Below are positions 32,967-45,033 of a stretch of DNA of 64,000 nt, piece after piece. Origin of the DNA: Hemicordylus capensis. Lineage: Eukaryota; Chordata; Lepidosauria; Squamata; Cordylidae. How positions within the stretch are numbered: position 1 is the stretch's first letter; each line of letters opens with the position of its first letter. Below the pieces are notes generated by a model that saw only the letters and a list, made by a program, of their open reading frames with translations, was not told where the DNA came from and did no database searches. The position numbers and the translations under genes are program-made. The stretch spans positions 266,484,687-266,548,686 of the forward strand of contig NC_069658.1 in NCBI RefSeq assembly GCF_027244095.1, given 5' to 3'.

Positions 32967-34907
32967 AACCGAAATTACTTAAGAGATGACTTAGTGATCT
33001 TTCTCTCAAGGCCAAACTAAATGTGATGTGGAAGTTTTGTGACTGGAATTCCCAACATATTCCCCGCCCCCAAAAGAAGCCATGAGGTGGTAGATTTGGA
33101 TTGGAGTCCTAGGGGGAGGGAGGTCCTAACTCTTTCCTTTTTCCTGTGCCACAGGCACAGCCCTGATCCAAATCATCTCCACAAGGCTCAGTAGGCAACT
33201 TTAAAAATGAGGCAACAAAATGTAGGCTCCTTTCAGTGGTGGCATTCTCACAGTGGATGCATTGTTCACAAATGTGCAGGCAACTTCCCTTGTTTCTGTA
33301 AAGGGCTGGCTAAAATCATTTCACATTGCCAGATGGATGCTGTTTTCAATTTGCTCTGATATGATTGCTGGATTATTTTGTCATTTTTGTTTTAATTCTT
33401 GACATGGTTTTATGGTGATTTTTTGGTTATTTTTGTAATTTGTAAGTCACCCGGAAAGCTCTTTCACTGCTACAAGGCAGGATACAAACTAATAAATCAG
33501 TAAATGATTTGGGAACACAGAGAGAGAGAGAGAGAGCACCATGGCTGGGTAGTCTTGCCTTCTCACTCGCAGCAGAGGTTTATAGAATGGTCATAGTTAT
33601 CATGTAAAAATTTAGCTGCCTAATCAACAAGTTGGCAGCATGTGAGGAGGCAGGGGACACTCAGGGAGCAGGATTTGGCCAAGATGGTGCCCCTAACTTG
33701 CTCATCCCTAATGCAGACCATTAGAGGGATGGTGGACAATTCATACAAATAATGTAGAGACAGCCATTTTGATTTATAGATTCAGTAATCCAAAAACCTT
33801 TGGTTTAAGATGAGAATGGAAATTGCAAGTTAAGGTGCCCAGATTCTTAACTTCCTCATTATATCAACTGTAAAGATGATGGCTTTAGAAATGAGGCTTC
33901 ATGCACTCACACTTTGCCTTGATCAGAGATACATCAGGCAGAAAAGCATCATGGGCATCTCTAGGAAGTTATTAGGGAAACTGCACCTGTTAAATGTCTG
34001 CCTGAATGCATCCCTCCCCAGCCAATTGTTCAACCAAAAGCCCAAGGCAATGTGTGGGTGCATGGAGCCTCATTTCTAAAAGCAACATGAGACAAAAAAT
34101 GCATGCATGTGCGCAGAGGCCTGAAAGGGGCCAAAAATGGCGTGATCCGTCATTTGGGAAGCAGGCGGGCTCAGAGAAGGCGCTCTTGCTGCTGCCTCCC
34201 TACCCTGAATGTCCGCACACCCACTGGCAGTCCCCATCCCCTCTGTGCAGCGGCGCTTTTAAAAAGGTTTTTAAAAATGATTTGACTTGCCTGGCAGGCA
34301 TGGGGCAGTGGCAGGGCTCTGGGGAGGCCCCCCAGAACATTTGGAGGCCCCCAGAAGACAGGAGGTGTTGTGAGCCAAGCCTGATTTGTAAACAAGATAT
34401 GCTCCGGAGCTAGCATATGAAATTAGGCTTGTTTTGCCTGTGTCACCAAGTGACCAGTTCTTTATATAGTGACCATGTATAGTCTGGACACAAAAGTAGA
34501 AAGAAGACCAGAACACTCTCAAACAAATCAAAGGGCTTTACTGAGTATAAAAGAGCAACAGCATCAATCTAACTGAGCAGAAAACAGAACAATCAATCAG
34601 AACTACTAGTAATATTTCAGCCATAGCTAGTAATAACATCAACCCAGTGACATAACTATCACATATGTCTGGATGCATATAAGGTCAGTATTAAATCTTC
34701 CTAAAACCTAACACAATTCAGATATAGATGGAAAGAGAGAGGGGGGAGGTAAGGAAGGCACAGGAATGGGATGGTTGGGAATCAGTAGTAAGAAGGGGTA
34801 AGGGAAGTGGAAACCAAGGCTGTAGAAGCAGCATATTTACCGGGGTCCGATGTGGGGCAGCAAGTGTACACTGCTTGGATACGAGGCTTGGGAATGATGA
34901 GCCTTCA
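32967..34907. other. Mostly unrecognised; LINE tail, (GA)n and GC-rich repeat piece
   Basis: An old L2/CR1-like tail lies at about 33360-33510 (GTAAGTCACCCGGAAAGC). A (GA)n run lies at 33515-33537. A GC-rich stretch at 34080-34365 shares GGGGAGGCCCCCCAGAA-like sequence with 39200-39235, probably remains of the same hAT family. 34366-34560 looks LTR-like but without a matching end. No exon is supported. Confidence 0.35.
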
Positions 34908-35090
34908 TAGGAACATAGGAAGCTGCCATATACTGAGTCAGACCGTTGGTCCATCTAGCTCAATATTGTCTACACAGACTGGCAGCGGCTTCTCCAAGGC
35001 TGCAGGCAGGAATCTCTCTCAGCCCTATCTTGGAGATGCCAGGGAGGGAACCTGAAACCCACATACTCTTCCCACAGACAGAGTTAGCCC
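34908..35090 (-). mobile_element. 5S-type SINE, 3' part
   Basis: On the minus strand the 3' region reads TCCAAGATAGGGCTGAGAG, GAAGCCGCTGCCAG, GACCAACGGTCTGACTCAG and GCTTCCTATGTTCCTATG. This tail is also at the end of the 5S-derived copy at 18262. The 5S-like head is not present in this truncated copy. Confidence 0.65.
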
Positions 35091-36343
35091 TTGATTCTTC
35101 GCCCCGTGGCAAGAATCACTGAGCAGTCTCTTGTCTGCAGGTTTCAGGCCTCTGTTAGCTCTGCAGCTAGATAGCAGGCACTTGGAATGCACACATGAGC
35201 AAAGATCTGCTGGTTAGGCAAAGCTTGCTGCTCTCTGTCTGGTGGGCTCTGTTCTTATAGTTGTTCCATCATTTGATCTCCATAGAGTCTATTCAAAATA
35301 TCATCATTCTTCTTGCATCACAAAAGGTGTTAATTGCTGTTACCCTCTAGATCCTGTCTTCTAATTATTGATCAGTTCAGGATATTAAGTCAGTCCAGGG
35401 TAAACAGGATCTGGGTTCCATCTCCTATTAACAGTTGTTGGGAAGAACATTGCTCTGTTGACATTCCCAAAGCAAATCTGCATCTCTGAGTTTGCAAATG
35501 GGCATCTTCTCTTGTCCTCAGACTTTCTGGCACCTGTCTTCAAGAATGTTAAAAGTCAAAGGTGTTAGGAAAGAAGAATCAAGGCTATACATATGTGTGA
35601 GACAGCAATTAAATCATTTTCTTTTGTGTACATCTACCTAGGGTGTAGTTCTAAAAACAGCAAGAGGGTATAAACAGTGCTTCTAATTCTACATTGCAAA
35701 TATCTCCTCAGAGAAAGACAGGATTATCCCCTGCTTTTTCAAGGCAATTCACTGGATAGCATTTGGATGCATGTGAGACAGGAAGCCAAGCCTGGCCATT
35801 GGTCTCTTGATTACACATTTCACAAACATTGAGAAACAATGCTGGTGCCCCTACCTTAACAAAGCAATTGCCATCTGTCCCAGGGGCAAGTCATGAGACC
35901 TGGGTGTCATGTACTGGTCAGTTCATATGAGCTCAGGCATTAACTGATTTCTTAATAAAGTAGACACAGGCCTAGATTTCACATAATTTTGGACTGGTAA
36001 CTCTGTATGCCACAAATTAAGAAATTCCCCCCAAAGAAGGGTTCCCCTCTTCTATGCTTTGTGAGGGGCTGAGAGGAAGGGGAAAAGAGAGAACCAACAT
36101 TCTTGCCTAGGATCTCTGCCAGGCCTGATTCCTATGTGTGCCTACTCAGGAGTAATCTCCAGTGAAATAAATGGAGTTACTTTCTAGTAATTTATTCCAA
36201 GCTTTGCTGAGGGCCTCTGCTTATCCCCTTTGGTGGGGATGAGAGAAAGGGGGCAGAGGGAGAAAACAAATGCACATTAAAGGAAAGGGATGGGAAGGAA
36301 TAGTTGTTTAACCATACAAGTGTCAGGTGCTCATCAGCATGGA
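35091..36343. other. No gene recognised
   Basis: Unique-looking sequence with no splice-supported exon. It may be part of an old LTR element beginning near 34366, but no second end was found. Confidence 0.35.
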
Positions 36344-36569
36344 GCCAGCGTGGTGTAGTGGTTAGAGTGCTGGACTAGGACCAGGGAGACCCGAGTTCAA
36401 ATCCCCATTCAGCCATGAAACTAGCTGGGTGACTCTGGGCCAGTCACTTCTCTCTCAGCCTAACCTACTTCACAGGGTTGTTGTGAAAGAGAAACTCAAG
36501 TATGTAGTACACCGCTCTGGGCTCTTTGGAGGAAGAGCGGGGTATAAATTTAATAATAATAATAATAAT
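36344..36569 (+). mobile_element. Sauria-type SINE
   Basis: The tRNA-like head GTGTAGTGGTTAGAGTGC and B box GAGTTCAAATCC are followed by CTGGGTGACTCTGGGCCAG, TCACAGGGTTGTTGTGA, and a BovB-like end GGAAGAGCGGGGTATAAAT with (AAT)n. Full length for the family. Others are at 43485 and 51480; partial copies are at 57028, 58463 and 60884. Confidence 0.93.
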
Positions 36570-37022
36570 GCTCTTTATCAGGCACTTATGTTCAGAAGTC
36601 ACTTGATAGCAATTTCCAGGGCTTGTCTCTCCGTACTTTGGCTTCAGAATTCTCAGTGGGCAAACGCAGATATGCTCTTTGCTAACATTACCTTAGTTAT
36701 TCTCCCTGTTATTATGAACAATAATTACCCCAAAATCACTAGATTAATGTTTTTCAAACCAGCAAAAGGCACCAGTCAAGAATGGACCTGAATTTTTGAT
36801 GAATGCTAAAAAACACATTAAAAATTGAAAATACACTTCTTAGGAGTTAAAAACATAAACTGCTGTATCTCAGCCATTTTGCAATGGATTTGCACCAAAT
36901 CTGGAGGAGTGTTTTTTGTCCCCTAGTTGCTGTGTGCACAATTTCATGGGGAATGGGTGGATACTTTTGATTATATAAGCAACAGAATGTTCAGGGCTTG
37001 TAATGGTGGAATGTTGGAAACA
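36570..37022. other. No gene recognised
   Basis: Unique AT-rich sequence; nothing supported. Confidence 0.4.
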
Positions 37023-37030
37023 CTCCTCAT

Positions 37031-38255
37031 CAGGGGCGTAGCAAGGTTGGAGTGGGCCCAGAGACAAGATTTTAAAATGGGCCCCCAGCGCCTCAAAGTC
37101 CAGGGCCTCCGCACACCCCAGGCCCCCAAGGATTTAAGTCTGATATTCCAAAATAAGTATGCTGCCTGCAAATACATTTCACTGAATACACACACACACG
37201 TCACAATATATAGTGATATACATTGAGTACTATACATTTGTATTACTTTTAATGCCTAGAACACACTAGAAAGATGAATTATTAAAATGGGCCCCTCGCT
37301 GCAGATTAGCAAAGGAGACTTTCAACCATGCAGGGTGAGCCTATGTTTGTTTTCTCAGAATTCTGAACAAATTCAGTCAAGTTTGATTGCAGGAGGTTTT
37401 TCACAGGAGGCTTTTAAAGCCCTTTAAGACACATCTCCTCTGGAATGGAGGTGCTGCATTCACATGTTGGCCAGATTTACCCTGAAGTCCCTGCAAGTTA
37501 TTGGGGAGCAGTTCACACACAAGAAAAATAAAATAGAAGCACCACACATGCTTCACAGTTCTCACTCAGACCTTCTGGGTTGCAAAACAACTTGAACATA
37601 AGTGCATTTATAAATGAATGAATGAATAAATAAAATTAATAAAATACTGTTCCAGAAGTTTTTGCAATTTTCTGCCATGAAACAAGCCACTTATAGGACT
37701 TTTTATAAAGTTTTTTTAAAGTCAGCAAATTTTCCAAGCTGTTTCAAAATAAATATTCAGAGACTTCTCGGTCCCTCCCCCCCCATATCCAAGCCCTATG
37801 GCAAGCAGATCCCTATATATGGGGGGGGGGGCGGGAAAGGTAACCACAAAAAGGAGTTCACACTCTACCTGGCAAATGCTGGTCTGGGTTAAGCAGGGCA
37901 GCAAGGGGTCTTCTGCTGCAGAGAACACTCTGGCTGCTTCCTCCTTCCTGGCTTGCTTGGGCCCTACTCGAGTTCAGGCTTCACTGCGGCCTACACGGAG
38001 GCCTCCGTGGAAGCCCCGCCCACCCGCCGATCAGCTGAGAGGCGGGAGAAAAGGAGCTCTTTGCAGCTTGCCTGCTGCTTCGATTGCGGCCAGCAGAACA
38101 AGCAGGAGAGACGGCGAAGAGGGCAAGTGGCTGAGAGGCTATGGGGCTGGGCAGGGGGCAATGGGGAGTCACATGAGGTGCCTCTGGGGTGCCCCTCCAG
38201 GCAGTGGGGCCCCCAGACAACTGTCTCCCCTTGCCCTATCATTGTTACGCGCCTG
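37031..38255. mobile_element. Long non-autonomous hAT element, perfect 8-bp TSD
   Basis: The ends are CAGGGGCGTAGCAAGG and (reversed) CAGGCGCGTAACAATG. A perfect TSD, CTCCTCAT, lies at 37023-37030 and 38256-38263. The body is 1225 bp: an AT-rich left half and a GC-rich right half (37900-38220). No transposase frame is recognised. It is the largest hAT-type copy in the window, so it may keep remnants of its autonomous parent. Confidence 0.9.
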
Positions 38256-38263
38256 CTCCTCAT

Positions 38264-38693
38264 CTTAACTATACTGACACAACTGTGCCAGTATAAATAG
38301 TAAGTTCCTAGACTGAACCATTTCCTGGCAAGGAAAAGTTAATGTGTTTGGGGGCTATTTATCTTAGGGGGGGAAAGACAATTGAGCAGGGAGAGTATGA
38401 TAGAAGTTTTAAAATCACGCATGGTGTAGCTGTAATGGACAGTGAAGAATTTATCTTCCTCTCAAGACTACAGTAGATTCTGGGGTCACCCTAATGGACT
38501 TGACTGGCAGTAGATTCAAGACAAACAAGAGAAATGACTTTTTCACACAACATATTATTGATCTATTGACTTTGCTGCAACAAAATGGTAGTAATGGCCA
38601 TGGTCTTAAATGGCTTTAAAAGAGGATTGAATAAATTTATAGATGATAGATTTGTCAGCAGGTTCTTATCCTACCTGAGAAAAAATAAGCGAG
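38264..38693. other. No gene recognised
   Basis: Unique sequence between the hAT element and the LTR fossil; nothing supported. Confidence 0.4.
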
Positions 38694-38698
38694 TAAAC

Positions 38699-41298
38699 TG
38701 TTATGTATGCCAGGGGGCACTATTTTGTTTAATTGTGCTTTTTGGACCTCTGCAGCTGGTAGCATTTTTCCTGCTACCAACACAGCACTTTTGGCAACTA
38801 AGATGGGATCAGCTGCGAGCTGAAGCAGAGGAACACCTAGATATTTTTGGCACCTGGGTCAAAGGCTTCAGAGGGCTCCCCACTGCGAGGCCCCGCTTTA
38901 TTTTTATTTTTTAAAAAATATGCTGCTGCCCAGCCCCACCGCCACTCACCCTGGCACTAGTGGGCCAGCGGGTGGGTGCAGGCGGGCCTCGGGCCTGCAG
39001 ACCGGCCTCCTTTGTCTGCATGCATGACGGGATGCAACACTCCATAACTCCTACTGCGCATGCGCGTAGACAGAGGAGGCTGGTCTGCAGACTCGAGGAG
39101 GCCGGTCTGTAGGCCAGGGAGACCCGCCTGTGCATGCCGCAGCTGCTGCCAGTGGGTGAGTGGTAAGTGGCTGCTGAAGAGGAAATAGCGGTGGGGCATC
39201 GGGGCTCTGGGAAGGCCCCCCAGGAGGCAGGAGGCCACGGACTCCTGCCCCGTGGTCCGTGCAAAAATGCACCACTAAGCTAAAGACCAGCAGGAAGTGT
39301 GAATCTGTTTTCAAGTGCTACTGGTAAGCAGTTTGAAATAAGCCCCTAATTGAAAACCTGAGCAGATCCTGTGCTAAATGGCTGCTCTTGGACACATTGA
39401 AGAGTTTGATTTTAGTCAGCCTAGTTCCTGGGATTCATATGTAGAGAGGGTTTTCTTTTATCTTGAAGCAAACAAAATGGTTCGCCCTGATCAAAAGCAA
39501 GCTGTCCTTTTGACTTGACTGTGGGGCCTCCCACACTGTCGTCTCAGACAATGGTTTCACAGTGTCAGGTAATCCATGGGTTGCAAATAAGTGGTGCAGT
39601 TCTGTAATGTGCAGTGCAGATGTTTGTGAGGGCACTAAGACCACTTCAAGCCATTTCAAACAAGAGTCTACCACAATCAGGCAGGTCTTTCCCTGAAATG
39701 GTCTTGCAAAGTCAATATGGCTTCATGGCTTCTTGGTTACTTTATGAACAGATACCTTATTGTGAGGCCCGGTGACAGGGCCAAGAGGGTCCGACTGCTT
39801 GGGACTATCAGGTTAGTTCTGGCTTCAGAGTTTCAGGCCATAGTGTTGGCTGCTCCTGTCATCTGTTACCTCACAGCATGATCAGGGGCCTTTATCTAGC
39901 CCTGGGCCTGGCTCCTGGGGCTCCCTCCTCAAGGGCAGCCCGTGCCCATCTGGCCCTCACCATGGGCCAACCTGCCTTTATATAGCAGGGAAGTCTCACA
40001 CATGTTCTCGCGAGAGTTCCTGGTCTCGCTGGAACTCTTGTGAGAGTTCCTGAGGGAGTCTTGCAAGACTTTGTCGTTTTCGTTGTCAGATGGCAAAAGG
40101 CCATCTGGCCAAGGGGGCCAGCCAATTCTGTGTGTTCGGCTGTGCCGGCAGCACGGTCAGCCGCAAAAGGCAGTGGTAGCCCCGAACAAAGGGGCGGCAG
40201 AGCCAGGCGTTCCGTGGCAGTCTCCCGTGGGTCCCCTACACTTATCTGGGCTGTCACAATTGTACCTCATCATCCTCAAGGAAATGGACAGGTTGAACGG
40301 ATGGTGCAGACAACAAAGGATGCCCTGAAGCCAATTGTTGGACAAGACTGGCCAGCCAACATGTCTTGCCAAGCTTCTGATTGCTCAATGTGTTGCTTCT
40401 TGATCAATGAGTCAACCCTGCTGAGTTACTTATGGGGTGATGTCTAAAAACTTGTCACAATTGTCTACATCCAGAATGAGATACAGATTGTCTACATCCA
40501 GTACCCAACTTGGTCCAGATCTATAGTTCCTTGCGAAAACTTGTTCATGTGGCACAAATGAACAGAGAGTAGGTGGTAACAGAACACCATCCAGAGCATG
40601 TTCCTGTTTGTCTTTTAAATTCTTGGGTAATTTTGAACTGAGGACTTGCAAGACAATGAGGAACGTGCTCTGGATGTTGCTCTGTCAGTGCCTACTCTCC
40701 ATTTATTTGTGCCACATGAACAGATGTTTGCCAAAAAAACTATGGATTTGGACCAAGTTGGGTTCCTTCCACTATCACTGAGGCCACTAAACCTATCTCA
40801 AACAAGGTCTAATGAGCAGATGGACCAGTGTGGCATTGCCACATTGATTATTTGAGAAGGCGTTCTTTCCAGAATGAGTTGGCACCAACAGACTCATCAA
40901 AGGCATCTTCCTTGGATCATTCTGGAGCTGATGTGTCTGCTACACTCCCTGTTGAAATACCAGAGCCAGCAAGGGATGAGAGTGATAGTTGTTCCTTGCC
41001 TATGGCAGCTGCCGTCCCCTGGACCTTCGACACCCACCAGTAGACTTCAGACACCGTTCCAAGAAACGGGTTCCCCCTCACTGGATGAAGGACTATATTA
41101 GCTAAGGCGGGATGGGTTTTAGGTATGTCAGGGAATGCTGTGTAGTTTAGTTGTGCTTTTTGGACCTCTGCAGCTCCTGTAGTTTTTTGGAGCTTTAGCT
41201 GTTGGGGGAGCTTCTGCATATCCTCAGTGTAACAATAAAAAGAAATTGTGTTTTTAGGCCTGTGTGTTCCCTCCATTTTTCCTGCTACCAACACAGCA
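38699..41298 (+). mobile_element. Ty3/Gypsy-like LTR retrotransposon fossil
   Basis: The 5' LTR remnant is 38699-38787 and the 3' LTR 41117-41298; both contain TTGTGCTTTTTGGACCTCTG and end CCAACACAGCA. A perfect 5-bp TSD, TAAAC, lies at 38694-38698 and 41299-41303. TTTGGCAACTAAGATGGGAT follows the first LTR, like a Gypsy primer-site region, and a purine-rich tract precedes the second. Integrase-like segments occur on both strands inside (minus near 39440-39740 and 40440-40640; plus near 40240-40370 and 40830-41040), so the interior has been rearranged as well as shortened. It is broken many times and old. Confidence 0.85.
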
Positions 41299-41303
41299 TA
41301 AAC

Positions 41304-41950
41304 CTTGAATCTGGAGGACAATTACAGAAAGTGCAACCATCTCACCTTTCTACATCCAAACTTAGTTGGGTCATATCCCTCAGTTTTAAGCGGCTGTGCT
41401 GCTCCACTGTTGCTACCTTAGTCTTTGAAATAGTGCCAGTCACACTGGAGTTAACCTGGGGGTAAGGAGTTGCCTCAGGCAATCAGTCAGCCATTTTGAA
41501 GGTCTTAAAATATTGGTGCTTGGCAATTAAATTGGCCTTGCCATTAGAAATAGGCCTGAGTATGGAAGACAGAGAGGGATGAGTCATGTTACAAACACAC
41601 ACAATTTAGGAACTTTGACATGTCCTAAGCCACTAGAAATGTCACTCATGTAAAGGTTTCAATGTCACCTATCCCCCAAAGTGTCACAAAACAGAGGCAC
41701 ACTTGCTAACAGCCCTGTTCTGTGGATAACTGACAAGGGCTGCTCTCCCCTCAATCATTACATATTGCTGAAGGTCTTCTCAGTTTACTGTATACTATCC
41801 TTATTTACTCTGCCAGGCATCCCCTGATTTAATAGCCAAGAGTGTTTGTTCGCTGGGTTAATGATATACTTTGGACTAAAGCGGGGGCGGGGGGAGTAAT
41901 TATCCTACAATATTTCCTTCTGAGTTCAAAGCATACCTCAGCCACTCAGG
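41304..41950. other. No gene recognised
   Basis: Unique sequence; nothing supported. Confidence 0.4.
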
Positions 41951-42164
41951 CAGGGGTGTAGCTACAATTGAACAAGAAGGGGTGGGGGCAGGGGGAAAGG
42001 ATATGTTCCTGGGCCACAGAGGGAGAAGGGCTCGCTGCCTGGGTGACAGCTTGCTCTTTGCTTTCTCCCTCATGCCTCTCTGAAGAAAAAGACAGGCGGG
42101 GGCGGAGAAGGGGCCCGTCTCCGTTTTTTGTTCCAAGGCCCATTCCAGCCTTGTTAGGTCCCTG
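41951..42164. mobile_element. hAT MITE related to 47951
   Basis: Left end CAGGGGTGTAGCTACAATTG, right end GGTCCCTG. It shares GGTGACAGCTTG and neighbouring blocks with 47951-48101. The flanks CACTCAGG and CAACCACT do not match, so the TSD has decayed or one end is misplaced. Confidence 0.6.
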
Positions 42165-42639
42165 CAACCACTACAGTGTGTGAAATGGCAGGCTGTGTAC
42201 TGCGTGGCCCCTTAATGTTCATGCAGATGCATTGGACATCAATATGTACTACAAATAAAGATGTGTTCCTCCTGCCACACTCTGCACACTCCAGGGATGT
42301 ATGTATTAAATAACTTTGCTGTCCCCAAAGACTCTGAGGTGGGAGGTGAATACTGAGGGATGACAACTCTAGCAACTCATATTAACAAAATTTTAACAAG
42401 GCATCACCAAAAGGCAAGAATAGGAACAAGACAGGGGCACTGATTTACCAGGGCCACGTTTGAGCAAGTAGGGAATGTCCCTGGTGAATAGAGACACCTG
42501 GAACATACAGTGTCACCTGGCTTAATCACTTTGTTCCTAAGATGCCAGGTGAAGACCTTTTTGTTCACTCAGGTTTTTAAAATTTTTAAAATGTATATCT
42601 GATCTGATATTAGCTGATTTCTAAAAATGTTTTGTTTTA
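42165..42639. other. No gene recognised
   Basis: Unique sequence; nothing supported. Confidence 0.4.
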
Positions 42640-43360
42640 TTTTTATTTTATTTAAAATATTTCTACACCGCCTCAAACTTGCATCACTGGGCGGTTTACA
42701 GTTAAGATAATTTAAAACATTACCGCCCATTGAGGTAATCTGGAGAGGTCCATCTCCAGTTGCCGCCAGCTCGGCTGGTGGCCACATGGGGACAGGCCTT
42801 CTCCGTTGCTGTCCCGAGACTGTGGAATGCACTCCCTACTGAGATACAATCCTCCCTATCTCTGACAATTTTTTAAACACACTTAAAAACCCACCTCTTC
42901 ATCCAAGCTTTCTCAGCTTTTTAAATTTTTTAGGTTTTAATCTCTGATTTATTTTTAAATGGTTAAATTGTTTTAAGTTTTTGTATATGTTTTAAACTTG
43001 TTTTATGCTATTGTTAACCGCCCGCGATAAAAGTTTGGGACGGTGTACAATTTGATATAAATAAATAAATCAGTTAACACTTTTATTTTATTTTATTTTA
43101 TTTATTCATTTAGTGCATTTTTATACCACCCTAACCCACTTAAAGTCATTTAAAATATTAAAACATTTAAAACCCAATATTAAAAATTAAAACTATAAAT
43201 CTAAAAGCCTGGGTGAATAAATATGTCTTCAGTGCTTTTTAAAAAGTTGCCAGAGATGGGGAGGCTCTTATTTCAACAGGGAGTGCATTCCAAAGTCCAG
43301 GGGCAGCAATGGAGAAGGCCCGTTCCCGAGTAGCTGCCAGACAAGTTTAAAAATTGTTTT
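42640..43360. mobile_element. Cluster of three L2 3' ends
   Basis: A minus-strand tail (42640-42719, CACCGCCTCAAAC) is followed by a plus-strand 3' fragment (42720-43068, CCGCCCATTGAGGTAATC to GGGACGGTGTACAA) and a minus-strand fragment (43069-43360, tail TTTATTTTATTTATTC then the reversed 3' body). Head-to-tail and tail-to-tail insertion into A/T-rich tails explains the arrangement. Confidence 0.75.
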
Positions 43361-43484
43361 GTATTATATTTTATATTGTCTTTGCCTCCACCCCCCACCC
43401 CCAGTCTGTTATGAATTAATGGGTTCTGTGTTTTTAATCTTATGTTTTAATGTTATATTATAAGCCACTCAGAGAACAATTTGC

Positions 43485-43690
43485 ATAGTGTAGTGGTTAG
43501 AGTGTTGGACTAGGACTGGGAAGACCTGGGTTCGAATCCGCATTCAACCATGAAATTCACTGGGTGACTCTGAGCCAGACATGTCTCTCAGCCTAACCTA
43601 CCTCACAGGGTTGTTGTGAGGATAAAAATAACCATGTACACCGCTCTGAACTCCTCAGAGGAAGAGCAGAATATAAATGCAATCAATCAA
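43485..43690 (+). mobile_element. Sauria-type SINE
   Basis: Head ATAGTGTAGTGGTTAGAGTG, B box GGGTTCGAATCC, body CCTCACAGGGTTGTTGTGAG, tail GAAGAGCAGAATATAAATG with (AATC)n. Nearly full length. Confidence 0.9.
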
Positions 43691-43841
43691 TCAATGGGGT
43701 GGCTAACAAATAAAGTTGTTTATTATTGTTACTGTTGTTGTCGTCATCTTATAGGTCAAGCCCATACCTGCTGGTGTTGCAATAATCTGAGGGAGGGGTA
43801 AAAAGTAGTATTTAGTTGGCAAATTCAGATCAGCCTAGGCC

Positions 43842-44102
43842 ACCTAATGGTGCAGTGGGAAAATAACTCGATTAGCAAGCCAGAGGTTGCTGGTTTGAAT
43901 CTCCGCTGGACCTGGTGTGTTTCGCAGACCATGGAAAACACCTATTTCGGGCAGCAGCAATATAGGAAGGTGCTGGAAAGGCATCATCTCATACTGCACT
44001 GGAGGAGGCAGTGGTAAACCCCTCCTGTATTTTACCAAAGACAACCACAGGGCTCTGTGGTTGCCAGGAGTCAACACCGACTCAACAGCATACTTTACCT
44101 TT
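43842..44102 (+). mobile_element. tRNA-derived SINE with TTTACC tail
   Basis: Same family as 26814, but with an extra segment after the B box (GGTGTGTTTCGCAGACCATGG), probably the longer form of the family. Tail CATACTTTACC. The TSD is not clear. Confidence 0.85.
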
Positions 44103-44455
44103 ATGACAATATACAGAACTAAACATGGGTTCACCAAATTAAATGCTTTCACCTTTCAGTATTGTAAACTGACTGATGATCTCAAAAACATGGCTCAGGG
44201 ATTTTCAATAAGATTTGTTGTTTTGACTGACCATTAAGAAGAATAGAAGACTGTTTGGAGAGCCACAGTCAGGAGTAATTCCCCAGGGCCTCTAACTTGT
44301 TAGTCATGCCTGTTTCAGCCTGACCCACTGAGAGAAGTTATAGGGGCTTGTTCTCATGACCTGTGCGATTGTAGGTAAAGGGTTAAGTACGATCACTGAG
44401 CTGGGCACACTCCCACGGAACATGATGTGATAACCTGTTCTTTACCTGCAATCAT

Positions 44456-44825
44456 ATTATTTATTATTTCTTTGTGTAAACTAGGGATGGGCCCGGACCG
44501 GTCCGGACCTGGGTGGTTCGGTTCGGGGTGGGGGGTAGCTTTAAGAGCGGCGGGGGGGTTTACTTACCCCTCCCGCCGCTTTCCCGCTGTGGCCGTGTAA
44601 TGTTAAGAGTAATTGGGGCGGCAGGATACCTCCCTGCCGCCCCTTCCCCGCTGTTGTTCTTAAAAACTCCCAGTAGTCCTTTGCGCACGCAAAGTAGTCC
44701 TCTTAAAGCTACCCCCCACCCCAGTGCCGGACCGCAGTTGGCGGTTCCGTGCACACCCCTAGTGTAAACCGCCCTGAGCCATTTTTTGAAGGGCGGTATC
44801 GAAATTGAATAAATAAATAAATATT
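44456..44825 (+). mobile_element. L2-tailed repeat fragment, split by a hAT
   Basis: TTATTTCTTTGTGTAAAC lies left of the hAT, and CGCCCTGAGCCATTTTTTG, GGGCGGTATCG and (AATA)n lie right of it, as in the reverse of 2447-2540. Confidence 0.7.
44482..44761. mobile_element. hAT MITE (TAGGGATG family), perfect 8-bp TSD
   Basis: The ends are TAGGGATGGGCCCGGACC and (reversed) TAGGGGTGTGCACGGAACC. A perfect TSD, GTGTAAAC, lies at 44474-44481 and 44762-44769. 280 bp, GC-rich, internally palindromic (GCGGCGGG against CCCGCCGC). This copy establishes the family as hAT-type. Confidence 0.93.
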
Positions 44826-45033
44826 CTCGTCACCACGGTTTAATAGGATTAAACTACAATCGAAAATAGTTGCCAATTGTAGTTTAATCCTAGTTCACCA
44901 CAGTGGTGGAACTATGATTGCCAGTAAAGCATGTGTTCTCACATCACACTCCGCAGGAGTGTGCCTGGTTTGGCAATCACAGTTAATCCTTTAACTACAA
45001 TCGCACAGGTTGTGACAACAAGCCCAACGTCTT

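Larger units (their letters stand above)
44344..45025. mobile_element. MITE holding two further nested elements
   Basis: Terminal inverted repeats of about 42 bp: GGGCTTGTTCTCATGACCTG..GATTGTAGGTAAAGGGTTAA on the left, and the reverse of TTAATCCTTTAACTACAATC..ACAAGCCC on the right. The interior is also palindromic (TAGTTTAATCC both ways). An L2-tailed repeat (about 44456-44825) is inserted in it, and that repeat is itself split by a hAT at 44482. Superfamily uncertain, as no TSD was found. Confidence 0.75.

Noticed and set aside
34366-36010. Possible LTR starting TGTTGTGAGCC
   Set aside because: LTR-like start and T/A-rich signals, but no second end or matching duplication could be found.
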